Positions 47,227 through 56,775 of a stretch of DNA of 64,000 bases are shown here, piece after piece. Below the pieces are notes generated by a model. The model saw nothing but the letters and a program-made list of their open reading frames with translations. It was not told the DNA's origin and did not search any database. A program made the translations under genes and the position numbers. Source of the DNA: an uncultured Clostridia bacterium (GTDB taxonomy: Bacteria > Bacillota > Clostridia > Oscillospirales > Oscillospiraceae); NCBI GenBank assembly GCA_945877365.1, contig CAMCRV010000006.1, positions 1 through 64,000 on the forward strand. Reading direction: 5' to 3'. Each line of letters opens with the position of its first letter. Within the stretch, counting starts at the first letter, position 1.

Positions 47227-50200
47227 TTAGTCCTTGTACATCTCAACCAGCTTCAGCAGATGCTCGTAACGCTCCTTGGCAGCGGCCTCGTTCTGAGCGA
47301 ACAGAACGGTAGCGCGGTCGGGGAACTCACGGGTCAGACGGCTGTAACGGGCCTCATTCATCAGGAACTCCTGATAACCGCCCTTGGGCTCCTTGCTGTC
47401 CAGCTGGAACTTGCCGGTCTGCTTGGAGGGATCGAAGCGGAACAGGTTCCAGTAGCCGCATTCCACAGCCTTCTTCATCTCGGCCTGGCAGTTGACCATG
47501 CCGCCCTTGATGGAGTGCATCTCACAGGGAGCGTAGCCGATGATCAGGGAAGGACCGTTGTAGGCCTCAGCCTCGCAAATAGCCTTGATGGTCTGAGCCT
47601 GGTTAGCGCCCATAGCCACCTGAGCCACATAGACATAGCCGTAGCTCATGGCGATCTCAGCCAGGGACTTCTTCTTGGTCTCCTTACCGGAGGCTGCGAA
47701 CTGGGCAACCTGACCGATGTTGGAAGCCTTGGAGGCCTGTCCGCCGGTGTTGGAGTAAACCTCGGTATCGAAGACGAATACGTTGACGTCCTTGTTGGAA
47801 GCCAGAACATGGTCAACACCGCCGAAGCCGATGTCGTATGCCCAGCCGTCGCCGCCGAAGATCCACACGGACTTCTTGGACAGGTACTCCTTCTTGGAGA
47901 GGATGTCCTTCACGGTGTCGCAGCAGACATTGGCTTCCAGAGCCTCGATCAGAGCCTTGGTAGCAGCCTTGTTGGCCTCGCCGTCGTTGAAGGTATCCAG
48001 CCAGTTCTGGCAGGCGGCCTTCCGGTCGGCGCAGCAGGTGTCCTCCATGACGGCTCTGACCTTGTTAGCCAGGGACTCACGGATCACAGCCTGAGCGGTG
48101 TACATACCCAGACCATGCTCAGCGTTGTCCTCGAACAGGGAGTTAGCCCAGGCGGGGCCGTGGCCGTTCTCGTTGACGCAGTAGGGAGCAGTGGCTGCGG
48201 GGCCGCCCCAGATGGAGGAACAGCCGGTGGCGTTGGAGATGTACATCCGGTCGCCGAACAGCTGGGTTACCAGACGGGCGTAGCTGGTCTCAGCACAGCC
48301 GGCGCAGGAGCCGGAGAACTCCAGCAGAGGCTTGCGGAACTGAGAACCCTTGACGGTGTTGTCCTGCATATCGGGCTTCTGGGCAACCTTGGAAACCATG
48401 TAGCCCCAGACATTCTGCTCGGCCAGCTCCTGCTCCTGAGGAACCATGGAAATGGCCTTGGTGGGGCAGACGCCAACACAGACGCCGCAGCCCATGCAGT
48501 CCAGAGGAGACACAGCCATGGTGTACTTGTAGACACCCTTGCCCTTGCCGGCCTTCACATCCACCAGACGGGCGTTTGCAGGAGCTGCAGCGGCCTCAGC
48601 CTCGGTCAGGGCGAAGGGACGGATGGTAGCATGGGGGCAGACATAGGCACAGTTGTTGCACTGGATACACTTGGTCTCGTCCCAGTGGGGAACGGTAACG
48701 GCAACACCGCGCTTCTCGTAAGCGGATGCGCCCAGGGGGAACTGACCGTCGGCCAGACCCTCGAAGGCGGAGACGGGCAGGCTGTAGCCGTCCATCTTGC
48801 CGATGGGGTTGAGGATGGTCTTGACAACCTTGACGGTGTCGGCGGGGCCTTCCAGAGCGGTCTCGGTGCAGCAGCACTCGGCATTTGCCCAGGAAGCGGG
48901 AACCTCCAGCTTCACATAGGCGGTGGCGCCGGCGTCGATGGCATCCCAGTTCTTCTCAACCACATCGCGGCCCTTCTTCAGGTAGGACTTCTCAGCGGCA
49001 TCCTTCATGTAGCCGATGGCCTCCTCGCCGGGCATGACATTGGCCAGGGAGAAGAAGGCGGACTGCAGGATGGTGTTGGTACGCTTGCCCATACCTACCT
49101 TGATAGCCAGATCGATGGCGTTGATGGTGTACAGCTGGATGTTGTTCTGGGCGATGTAGCGCTTGGAGGCGGCATCCAGATGATGCTCCAGCTCCTCGGG
49201 GGTCCACTGGCAGTTGATCAGGAACACGCCGCCGGGCTTGACATCCTGAACAATCTTGAAGCCCTTGGTGATGTAGGAGGGGTTGTGGCAGGCCACGAAG
49301 TCAGCCTTGCTGACATAGTAAGGAGACTTGATGGGCTTGTCGCCGAAGCGCAGGTGAGAGACGGTGACACCGCCGGTCTTCTTGGAGTCATACTGGAAGT
49401 ATGCCTGAACATACTTGTCGGTGTGGTCGCCGATGATCTTGATGGAGTTCTTATTTGCGCCCACGGTGCCGTCGCCGCCCAGACCCCAGAACTTGCACTC
49501 GATGGTGCCTTCTGCGGCGGTGTTGGGGGCAACCTTCTCCTCCAGGGACAGGTGGGTGACATCGTCAACGATGCCGATGGTGAACTCGTGCTTGGGAGCA
49601 TCCTTGCTCAGCTCCTCATACACGGCGAAGATGGAAGCAGGGGTGGTGTCCTTGGAGCCCAGACCGTAACGGCCGCCGATGACGGTAACATCGTTCTTGC
49701 CGGCCTTTGCCAGAGCCATGACCACATCCTGATACAGAGGCTCGCCCTGGGAGCCGGGCTCCTTGGTGCGGTCCAGAACAGCGATCTTCTTGGCGGTGGC
49801 GGGGATAGCGGCAATCAGCTTCTCGGGGCAGAAGGGACGGAACAGGCGAACCTTCACCAGACCAACCTTCTCGCCGTGGGCGTTCAGGTAGTCGATGACT
49901 TCCTCAACGACATCATTGACGGAGCCCATGGCTACGATGACGCGCTCGGCGTCGGGAGCACCGTAGTAGTTGAACAGCTGGTAGTTGGTGCCCAGCTTCT
50001 CGTTGACCTTGGCCATGTACTTCTCCACCACTGCGGGCAGGGCGTTGTAGTACTTGTTGCAGGCCTCACGATGCTGGAAGAAGATGTCGTCGTTCTCGTG
50101 GGAGCCGCGCATTGCGGGACGCTCGGGGTTCAGGGAGTGCTTGCGGAACTCAGCCACAGCCTCCATATTGGTCATTTCCTTCAGATCCTCATAGTCCCAG

Positions 50201-50754
50201 ATGGCGATCTTCTGGATTTCATGGGAGGTACGGAAGCCGTCAAAGAAGTTGATGAAGGGAACGCGGCCTTCGATGGCAGCCAGATGGGCAACGGCACCCA
50301 GATCCATAACTTCCTGCACATTGGTCTCAGCCAGCATGGCGAAACCGGTCTGACGGCAGGCATAGACATCGGAGTGGTCACCGAAGATGTTCAGAGCCTG
50401 GGTTGCAACGGTACGGGCGGAAACATGGAAAACGCAGGGCAGCAGCTCGCCGGCGATCTTGTACATATTGGGGATCATCAGCAGCAGACCCTGGGATGCG
50501 GTGTAGGTGGTGGTCAGAGCACCGGCGGCCAGAGAGCCGTGGACAGTACCGGCAGCACCTGCCTCAGACTGCATCTCAACAACCTTGACAGCGTCGCCAA
50601 AGATGTTCTTCCGACCGGCAGCGGACCACTGATCCACATAGTCGGCCATGGGGCTGGAGGGGGTAATGGGGTAGATGCCAGCAACCTCAGTAAAGGCATA
50701 GCTGACGTGAGCGGCAGCAGTATTGCCGTCCATGGTCTTAAATTTTCTTGCCAA
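47227..50754 (-). CDS. nifJ: Pyruvate:ferredoxin (flavodoxin) oxidoreductase
   Basis: ARKFKTMDGNTAAAHVSYAFTEVAGIYPITPSSPMAD; two 4Fe-4S motifs; GDGWAYDIGFGG TPP motif; TTG start with AGGAGG, 1175 aa. Confidence 0.96.
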   Translation of the reverse strand: MARKFKTMDGNTAAAHVSYAFTEVAGIYPITPSSPMADYVDQWSAAGRKNIFGDAVKVVEMQSEAGAAGTVHGSLAAGALTTTYTASQGLLLMIPNMYKIAGELLPCVFHVSARTVATQALNIFGDHSDVYACRQTGFAMLAETNVQEVMDLGAVAHLAAIEGRVPFINFFDGFRTSHEIQKIAIWDYEDLKEMTNMEAVAEFRKHSLNPERPAMRGSHENDDIFFQHREACNKYYNALPAVVEKYMAKVNEKLGTNYQLFNYYGAPDAERVIVAMGSVNDVVEEVIDYLNAHGEKVGLVKVRLFRPFCPEKLIAAIPATAKKIAVLDRTKEPGSQGEPLYQDVVMALAKAGKNDVTVIGGRYGLGSKDTTPASIFAVYEELSKDAPKHEFTIGIVDDVTHLSLEEKVAPNTAAEGTIECKFWGLGGDGTVGANKNSIKIIGDHTDKYVQAYFQYDSKKTGGVTVSHLRFGDKPIKSPYYVSKADFVACHNPSYITKGFKIVQDVKPGGVFLINCQWTPEELEHHLDAASKRYIAQNNIQLYTINAIDLAIKVGMGKRTNTILQSAFFSLANVMPGEEAIGYMKDAAEKSYLKKGRDVVEKNWDAIDAGATAYVKLEVPASWANAECCCTETALEGPADTVKVVKTILNPIGKMDGYSLPVSAFEGLADGQFPLGASAYEKRGVAVTVPHWDETKCIQCNNCAYVCPHATIRPFALTEAEAAAAPANARLVDVKAGKGKGVYKYTMAVSPLDCMGCGVCVGVCPTKAISMVPQEQELAEQNVWGYMVSKVAQKPDMQDNTVKGSQFRKPLLEFSGSCAGCAETSYARLVTQLFGDRMYISNATGCSSIWGGPAATAPYCVNENGHGPAWANSLFEDNAEHGLGMYTAQAVIRESLANKVRAVMEDTCCADRKAACQNWLDTFNDGEANKAATKALIEALEANVCCDTVKDILSKKEYLSKKSVWIFGGDGWAYDIGFGGVDHVLASNKDVNVFVFDTEVYSNTGGQASKASNIGQVAQFAASGKETKKKSLAEIAMSYGYVYVAQVAMGANQAQTIKAICEAEAYNGPSLIIGYAPCEMHSIKGGMVNCQAEMKKAVECGYWNLFRFDPSKQTGKFQLDSKEPKGGYQEFLMNEARYSRLTREFPDRATVLFAQNEAAAKERYEHLLKLVEMYKD

Positions 50755-50989
50755 AATGAAATACCTCCTAAAGTATTCAAATTTCGTCGCAAATATCATA
50801 CCACTTTCGCCAAGGTTTGTAAAGGCGTTAAATCTTTCCGCCGGTAGAAAATCCTCCGATAATTTCTCTATTTCTATGAAAAATGACGATAGGAAACCCA
50901 TGGCTTTTTCCGCCGCCGGAAAAAGGAATTGCGTTTTTGAAGCGGATGGGATATGATAATATGGATTCAAAAAGAGAGGGTGTGGGAGT

Positions 50990-52501
50990 ATGATCTGCAG
51001 CGTCCGTACTCTGGGGATAAACGGAATCCATGGAGCCGAGGTAACGGCGGAGTGCTTTATCTCCAACGGCCTGCCGGGGTTTGACATCGTGGGGCTTCCC
51101 GATGCTGCCGTCAAGGAAGCCCGGGAACGGGTTCGTGCCGCGGCGAAAAGCAGCGGGCTGGGCTTTCCCGTCAGCAGGATCACGGTGAATCTGGCTCCTG
51201 CCAGTGTGAAAAAAACAGGCAGCCATTATGATCTGCCTATCTTGCTGAGCATTCTTTCCGCCTGCGGCAGTATCCGCCGCCCCAGGTTCAACTGTGCCTT
51301 TCTGGGGGAACTCAGTCTGGATGGCAGGGTTCGGGGTGTGTCCGGCGTGCTGCCCATGGCGCTGGCAGCCCGGGAGCAGGGGATGGAAGCTCTCTTCGTC
51401 CCGGCGGAAAACGCGGCGGAGGCAACCCTTGCCAGAGGGCCGAAGGTTTTTCCGGTACACACACTTCGGGAGCTGGCAGAGCACCTGAACGGGGAACGGG
51501 AACTGACGGAGGAGCCGCTTTGGGAACCATCGGTTCAGGAAGGCACCGTCCTGGATTTCAAGGATGTTCTGGGGCAGGAGAATGTGAAGCGGGCGCTGGA
51601 GGTGGCAGCGGCAGGCAGCCATAATGTGCTGCTCATCGGTCCTCCGGGCTCCGGAAAAAGCATGCTCAGCAAGCGGCTTCCCTCCATTCTGCCGGATATG
51701 ACCTGGGAGGAATCTCTGGAGGTCAGCCGGATCTATTCGGTGATGGGTATGCTGACGGCGAAGCAGCCTCTGATTCAGCAAAGACCCTTTCGCTCACCCC
51801 ATCACACCGTATCCAATGTGGGTCTGGCCGGAGGCGGCACCAATCCCCATCCGGGAGAGATCTCCATGGCCCACAAGGGCGTGCTGTTTCTGGACGAGCT
51901 GCCGGAATTCCGCAGGGATACGCTGGACATGATGCGCCAGCCGCTGGAGGATGGGAGCGTTACCATCTCCCGGGTATCGGGGACGGTGACCTACCCGGCG
52001 GAGTTTATGCTGGTGTGCGCCATGAATCCCTGCAAATGCGGCTGGTACGGCGACCCCAGCGGCCGGTGCCATTGCTCCGAAAACGCGGTGGCCAATTACC
52101 GGGGGCGGATCTCCGGCCCGCTGCTGGATCGCATCGACATTGTGGTGGAGGTTCCGGCGGTGCACTTTGAGGATCTGCGCACCCGGGCGGAGGCGGAGCC
52201 ATCCGCCGGCATCAAGGAGCGGGTGGATGCTGCCAGACGGATCCAGAATCGCCGGTTCGGCGGCAGTATGTGCAACGCCCGGATGGGTCCGGAGGAAATG
52301 CGGAAGTTCTGCGCCCTGGACGAAGAGGCCGCTGAGCTGATGAAAGAGGCCTTTGATGCTCTGGGTCTTACGGCGCGAAGCTATGACCGGATTCTGAAGG
52401 TGGCCCGAACGGTTGCCGATTTGGAAGGCAGCGAACAAATCCAACCCCAGCACATTGCCGAGGCCATTCAGTACCGGGCGGTGAATCTGGGAAATCCATA
52501 A
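50990..52501 (+). CDS. comM: YifB/ComM family Mg chelatase-like AAA+ ATPase
   Basis: GLPGFDIVGLPDAAVKEARERVRAA; GPPGSGKSMLSKRLPSILP; FRSPHHTVSNVGLAGGG. Confidence 0.94.
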   Translation: MICSVRTLGINGIHGAEVTAECFISNGLPGFDIVGLPDAAVKEARERVRAAAKSSGLGFPVSRITVNLAPASVKKTGSHYDLPILLSILSACGSIRRPRFNCAFLGELSLDGRVRGVSGVLPMALAAREQGMEALFVPAENAAEATLARGPKVFPVHTLRELAEHLNGERELTEEPLWEPSVQEGTVLDFKDVLGQENVKRALEVAAAGSHNVLLIGPPGSGKSMLSKRLPSILPDMTWEESLEVSRIYSVMGMLTAKQPLIQQRPFRSPHHTVSNVGLAGGGTNPHPGEISMAHKGVLFLDELPEFRRDTLDMMRQPLEDGSVTISRVSGTVTYPAEFMLVCAMNPCKCGWYGDPSGRCHCSENAVANYRGRISGPLLDRIDIVVEVPAVHFEDLRTRAEAEPSAGIKERVDAARRIQNRRFGGSMCNARMGPEEMRKFCALDEEAAELMKEAFDALGLTARSYDRILKVARTVADLEGSEQIQPQHIAEAIQYRAVNLGNP

Positions 52502-52517
52502 GAAAACGAGGTATCAT

Positions 52518-53708
52518 ATGAAAGAAATATTCCTGCTGAAGCTGGGAGAAATCGTCCTGAAGGGCGCCAATAAACGCCAGTTTGAAAGCCGCCTGCGGCA
52601 GAATGTCCGCCGCAGAATGAAGCAGTACGGCAATTTTGATGTATATATCATGCAGTCCACCGTCTATGTGGAGCCCATGGATGAAATGTGTGATGTGGAC
52701 GGAGCCTGGGAGGCCTGCGGCAGTATTTTCGGTGTGGTCAGCCTGTGCCGCTGCCGCCCCTGTGAGAAAAATCTGGACGCCATTTTTGAGGCTGTGGAGA
52801 ATTATCTGGGGGACGAGCTGGACTGCGCAAAGTCCTTTAAAGTGGAATCCAAACGTTCCGATAAGAATTTCCCCATGACCTCCATTGCCATCTCTCAGGA
52901 AATCGGTGGCCGTCTGGCGGAGGCTCATCCCACGGTGGAGGTAGATGTCCACCACCCGGAGTATACCGTCTATGTGGAGGTTCGGGATCTGTCGGCCTAT
53001 GTCCACGGCCCTGCGGTGCCCGGTGCCGGCGGCCTGCCCACGGGCGTGGGGGGACGGGCCATGTGCCTGCTCAGTGGCGGCATCGACTCTCCCGTGGCGG
53101 CTTATATGATCGCCAAGCGCGGCGTGGAGATTGAGGCGGTGCACTTCTTTTCCTACCCCTACACCTCCCAGCTGGCCAAGGACAAAGTTATTGAGCTGGC
53201 TCGTCTGGTGACCCGTTACTCCGGGAAAATGACGGTGAATGTGGTGTCCTTTACGGAGATTCAGGAGGCCATCCGGGACAACTGCCCGGAGGAATACTTC
53301 ACGCTGATCATGCGCCGGTTTATGATGGAGATCAGTATGCGCATCGCCAAGCAGGACGGCTGCGGCGCGCTGATTACCGGCGAAAATCTGGGTCAGGTGG
53401 CCTCTCAGACCATGGAAGCCATGGCAGTTACCGGAGCCGTGGTGGATATTCCCATCTTCATGCCGCTGGTGGGCATGGACAAGGAGGAGATTGTTACCAT
53501 CGCCCGAAAGATCGGCACCATGGAGACCTCCATTCTGCCTTATGAGGATTGCTGCACCGTGTTTACCCCCAGGCACCCCAAAACCAAGCCCACTCTGGGG
53601 CAGCTGATTCATGCGGAAAAGAAGCTGGACAGAGAAGCCCTGATAGAACGGGCTCTGGCAGATGTGGAAAAGATCCGGGTGAGCTACCATGATGACGCTG
53701 TGCTGTAA
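52518..53708 (+). CDS. thiI: tRNA 4-thiouridine sulfurtransferase ThiI
   Basis: LKLGEIVLKGANKRQFE; LLSGGIDSPVAAYMIAKRG; ITGENLGQVASQTMEAM. Confidence 0.95.
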   Translation: MKEIFLLKLGEIVLKGANKRQFESRLRQNVRRRMKQYGNFDVYIMQSTVYVEPMDEMCDVDGAWEACGSIFGVVSLCRCRPCEKNLDAIFEAVENYLGDELDCAKSFKVESKRSDKNFPMTSIAISQEIGGRLAEAHPTVEVDVHHPEYTVYVEVRDLSAYVHGPAVPGAGGLPTGVGGRAMCLLSGGIDSPVAAYMIAKRGVEIEAVHFFSYPYTSQLAKDKVIELARLVTRYSGKMTVNVVSFTEIQEAIRDNCPEEYFTLIMRRFMMEISMRIAKQDGCGALITGENLGQVASQTMEAMAVTGAVVDIPIFMPLVGMDKEEIVTIARKIGTMETSILPYEDCCTVFTPRHPKTKPTLGQLIHAEKKLDREALIERALADVEKIRVSYHDDAVL

Positions 53709-54168
53709 GGTTCTGGAAGCCCTCCGGGGCAAAACCCTGGTAAGTGCGGAGAGCCTCACCGGCGGCGGCATCGGCACAGCCCTGACAGCCGTTCCCGGCA
53801 GCAGCGAGGTCTACAAGGGCGGCATTATCAGCTACACCAACGCCGTCAAGGAAACCGTTTTAGGTGTTCCCAGGGAAATCCTGGAGCAATACGGTGCTGT
53901 CTCCCAGTGGACGGCAGAGTGTATGGCCTCCGGTGTCCGGAAAAAGCTGGACGCCGATGTGGCGGTTTCCGTCACCGGGCTGGCAGGCCCCGGGGCAGAT
54001 GAATATGGAAATCCTGTGGGGACGGTTTTCATCGGCTATGAGGATGCAAGACACAGCGTTGTAGAGCATTTCGTGTTCTCCGGGAGCCGGGAGGAGGTTC
54101 GCAGCCAGACTGTCCGGGCAGCCTTGGAGCTGATTCTGAAGCAGAGCGGAAATGGCAGCCACCGTTGA
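53689..54168 (+). CDS. CinA C-terminal domain protein (nicotinamide-nucleotide amidase-like)
   Basis: KTLVSAESLTGGGIGTALTAVPGSSEVYKGGIISYTN; SVTGLAGPG. Confidence 0.93.
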   Translation: MMTLCCKVLEALRGKTLVSAESLTGGGIGTALTAVPGSSEVYKGGIISYTNAVKETVLGVPREILEQYGAVSQWTAECMASGVRKKLDADVAVSVTGLAGPGADEYGNPVGTVFIGYEDARHSVVEHFVFSGSREEVRSQTVRAALELILKQSGNGSHR

Positions 54169-54249
54169 CAAATTGCAACCCTCCGTTGGTGGTATTCCGG
54201 CGGCCTGCGTGGTAGGATATTCCCATCACAGAGACATGGAGGTGCCTGT

Positions 54250-54891
54250 ATGAACATTGCAGACCGGATTCAGAATTTACGAAAGCTCCGGGGAATCTCT
54301 CAGGAGCAGCTGGCAGACCGGCTGGGGGTGTCCCGGCAGACCATTTCCAAGTGGGAGAGTGAGCAGTCCGCCCCGGATATGGAAAAGATTATTCTCCTCA
54401 GCGACTACTTTGAAGTCACCACGGACTATCTTCTGAAGGGAATTGAAAAGCAGGAGGAGGGCTCCCCAAAACCGGATGCCAGAATCTTCTCCCTGACGGG
54501 AACCACCCTGGGCTTTCTGGGCATTGTGATTTCCGTGGCCATCTGGATGGAGCGAAAAACCGTGGCGGCAGTGGCAATCGGATTGATTCTGACCGCCATG
54601 AGCGTGATGATTCATCAGATCGGTCAGATCCTGGGCGGTTCCAACGCCGCCCAGGCTCGCAAACAGTACTGGCTTCTGGCGCCCTGGTATCTGGTGCTGA
54701 TTCCCTATTCCTGCGTAATCAATTTTGCGCAGGCTATTGTGCAGGGCTTCTTTCCACTGATCGCACCGATTCCCGAACTGACCAATTCGCTGATTGCCTT
54801 TGCGGCAGGCTGGCTGGGCTATTTTCTCATCTGCCTGCTGACGGATGCTTTCCTGGTGACGAAAAACAAAATAGTACACTTTTTGGAGTGA
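54250..54891 (+). CDS. XRE-family HTH regulator with C-terminal membrane domain
   Basis: NIADRIQNLRKLRGISQEQLADRLGVSRQTISKWESEQSAPDMEKIILLSDYFEVTTDYLL plus TM helices. Confidence 0.92.
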   Translation: MNIADRIQNLRKLRGISQEQLADRLGVSRQTISKWESEQSAPDMEKIILLSDYFEVTTDYLLKGIEKQEEGSPKPDARIFSLTGTTLGFLGIVISVAIWMERKTVAAVAIGLILTAMSVMIHQIGQILGGSNAAQARKQYWLLAPWYLVLIPYSCVINFAQAIVQGFFPLIAPIPELTNSLIAFAAGWLGYFLICLLTDAFLVTKNKIVHFLE

Positions 54892-54897
54892 TACATA

Positions 54898-56622
54898 ATG
54901 ACATTTTTAAAAATAGGGATGTTTGGACTATCTACCTTGGGGTCATTTCAGCTTATTCGTGGAATAACGAAGGATAAGATTGATCTTTTTTTCTTACCAA
55001 GTTTGACGATTGCTATTCAGGTAACGATTCTATTTTTTGCTGGAATCTTAAATCTTTTACCAGAAGTATCAGGGCTGATATATCTCGTAGGATTGATTGC
55101 ATTAATAATGAGTTTGTGGAAGAGCAAAGGTCTAAATTTTGTGAAAGATTATGTTAATGATGGCTATATCATATCCGTTTTAATAATGATTATTATGGGA
55201 ATGAGCGTTAGAGGAAAACTGTTTTGGCATTATGATAATTTTTCACACTGGGCAATGGTTGTACGCCATATGCTGGAAGTGAACCATTATCCAAACTTTG
55301 AAAGCGTTCTCATTTCTTTTCAAGAGTATCCTCTTGGAAGTGCAACATATATATACTATTTTGCAAAAATGATTGGCAACGGTGAATCAATACAAATGTT
55401 GGCACAAATTTATATGATTGTTGCAGCTGTTTTACCGTTATTTTCATTTGTAAATAAAAGAAGCTTTAAGATTGACTTTGTATTTCTTACTTTCGTTAAC
55501 TTTGTGTTTGTATACAATATCCATGCAGGGGATTTGTTAGTAGATACACTATTGCCTGTGGTAGGCATATGTGGATTGTTATTTGCAAAAAAGCATTGCG
55601 TTCATAATAGTTGTAAATTAAATTTTTGGCTATTGTCATGCTATTTGGTACAGATTATCCAGATAAAGAATTCGGGTGTCTTTTTTGTTGTGGCAATATT
55701 AATTGTATGCAGCAAGTATTATTGGAACAAACAGAGTAGATTTAATAATCTGGGTTCTGCAGCCCTTCCTTTTTTGTCATTAGCGATATGGCAAAAGCAT
55801 TGTAAGTATGTTTTTGCTTCAGCTACTACCTCTAAACATGCAATGACAGTTGAAAATTATCGATTGGTCATGGGGGATAAAACTTTAGAAGATATAAAAA
55901 CAATCTGCAAAGAGATGTTCCGATTATCTATAACATCTAAGGATGTGGTAGCACTATTAGGAATTGTGTTATTGATTGGATGTTGCGTATTGTTCTTTAA
56001 GAAGAGTGATTGGAAAGATTATAAGAGTTGTTTTCTTTTTACATTGATTTTTTATGTATGTTATCAAATTGGCATGCTTGGAATGTATCTATTTTCCATG
56101 CCAGGTGGAGAGGCAACAAGTCTTGCCGGAAGTGGAAGATATTTAAAAACAATTTTAATAGCTATCTTAATGATATATATGGCGTTTGCAATAAAGTCGT
56201 TTTCAGATGTCATTGTAAATGGAAAAATCAAAGCCTTGTCTGCGGGAATTTTGATAATTTGTATTTTTTCTTTTTTGTATATCTCACAGGGGAAAATATA
56301 TTTTGCCCCTACCACCGTACACAATGGCGAGAAACGCATGTGGATAGAGAATAAAAGAGAAATATATGCATTACCTATGTATGATTCATACTGTATGCTC
56401 ATTCCAAGTAACGATTCCGGATATTCATATTATTTGCTCAAATATATATTCCAAAGTAATGATGTATCGTCAAAAATTGTTGATAGTATTGATGATTTGA
56501 ATAGTGTTTCATCCAAATATATTTTAGTTTATGACAAAGAAAATGAAATTATTAATACATGGATAAGAGAGATGTATCCAGAGCAAGAGGGAAATGATGT
56601 AATAATACGAGAGGATATGTAA
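54898..56622 (+). CDS. Low-GC polytopic membrane protein (surface-glycan type polymerase/transferase-like)
   Basis: 574 aa with ~12 hydrophobic segments; base composition strikingly A/T-rich compared with flanks. Confidence 0.65.
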   Translation: MTFLKIGMFGLSTLGSFQLIRGITKDKIDLFFLPSLTIAIQVTILFFAGILNLLPEVSGLIYLVGLIALIMSLWKSKGLNFVKDYVNDGYIISVLIMIIMGMSVRGKLFWHYDNFSHWAMVVRHMLEVNHYPNFESVLISFQEYPLGSATYIYYFAKMIGNGESIQMLAQIYMIVAAVLPLFSFVNKRSFKIDFVFLTFVNFVFVYNIHAGDLLVDTLLPVVGICGLLFAKKHCVHNSCKLNFWLLSCYLVQIIQIKNSGVFFVVAILIVCSKYYWNKQSRFNNLGSAALPFLSLAIWQKHCKYVFASATTSKHAMTVENYRLVMGDKTLEDIKTICKEMFRLSITSKDVVALLGIVLLIGCCVLFFKKSDWKDYKSCFLFTLIFYVCYQIGMLGMYLFSMPGGEATSLAGSGRYLKTILIAILMIYMAFAIKSFSDVIVNGKIKALSAGILIICIFSFLYISQGKIYFAPTTVHNGEKRMWIENKREIYALPMYDSYCMLIPSNDSGYSYYLLKYIFQSNDVSSKIVDSIDDLNSVSSKYILVYDKENEIINTWIREMYPEQEGNDVIIREDM

Positions 56623-56737
56623 ATGAGTAAAATAGCAATAGTAATACTTTTCGATGGCTTTGCTTTCCTTTCACGCTTACGACCTGCCTGCTGATGGATT
56701 TCTTCCTGCTGTCCAGAAACAAAGCATAATAAAATTC

Positions 56738-56775
56738 CGCCGGATTCGCTGGAATCCGGCGGAGATTTTTTCAAC
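56738..56775. terminator. Intrinsic terminator
   Basis: AAATTCCGCCGGATTCGCTGGAATCCGGCGGAGATTTTTTC. Confidence 0.75.

Noticed and set aside
47215-50847. 1210-aa plus-strand ORF antisense to nifJ
   Set aside because: Codon-bias shadow of the real nifJ gene; glycine/leucine/valine-rich composition without recognisable motifs
5666-54168. Competence locus, from comF, dprA-like, comM and cinA occurring in one window
   Set aside because: The genes are scattered in separate operons; all are common housekeeping-type families in Firmicutes
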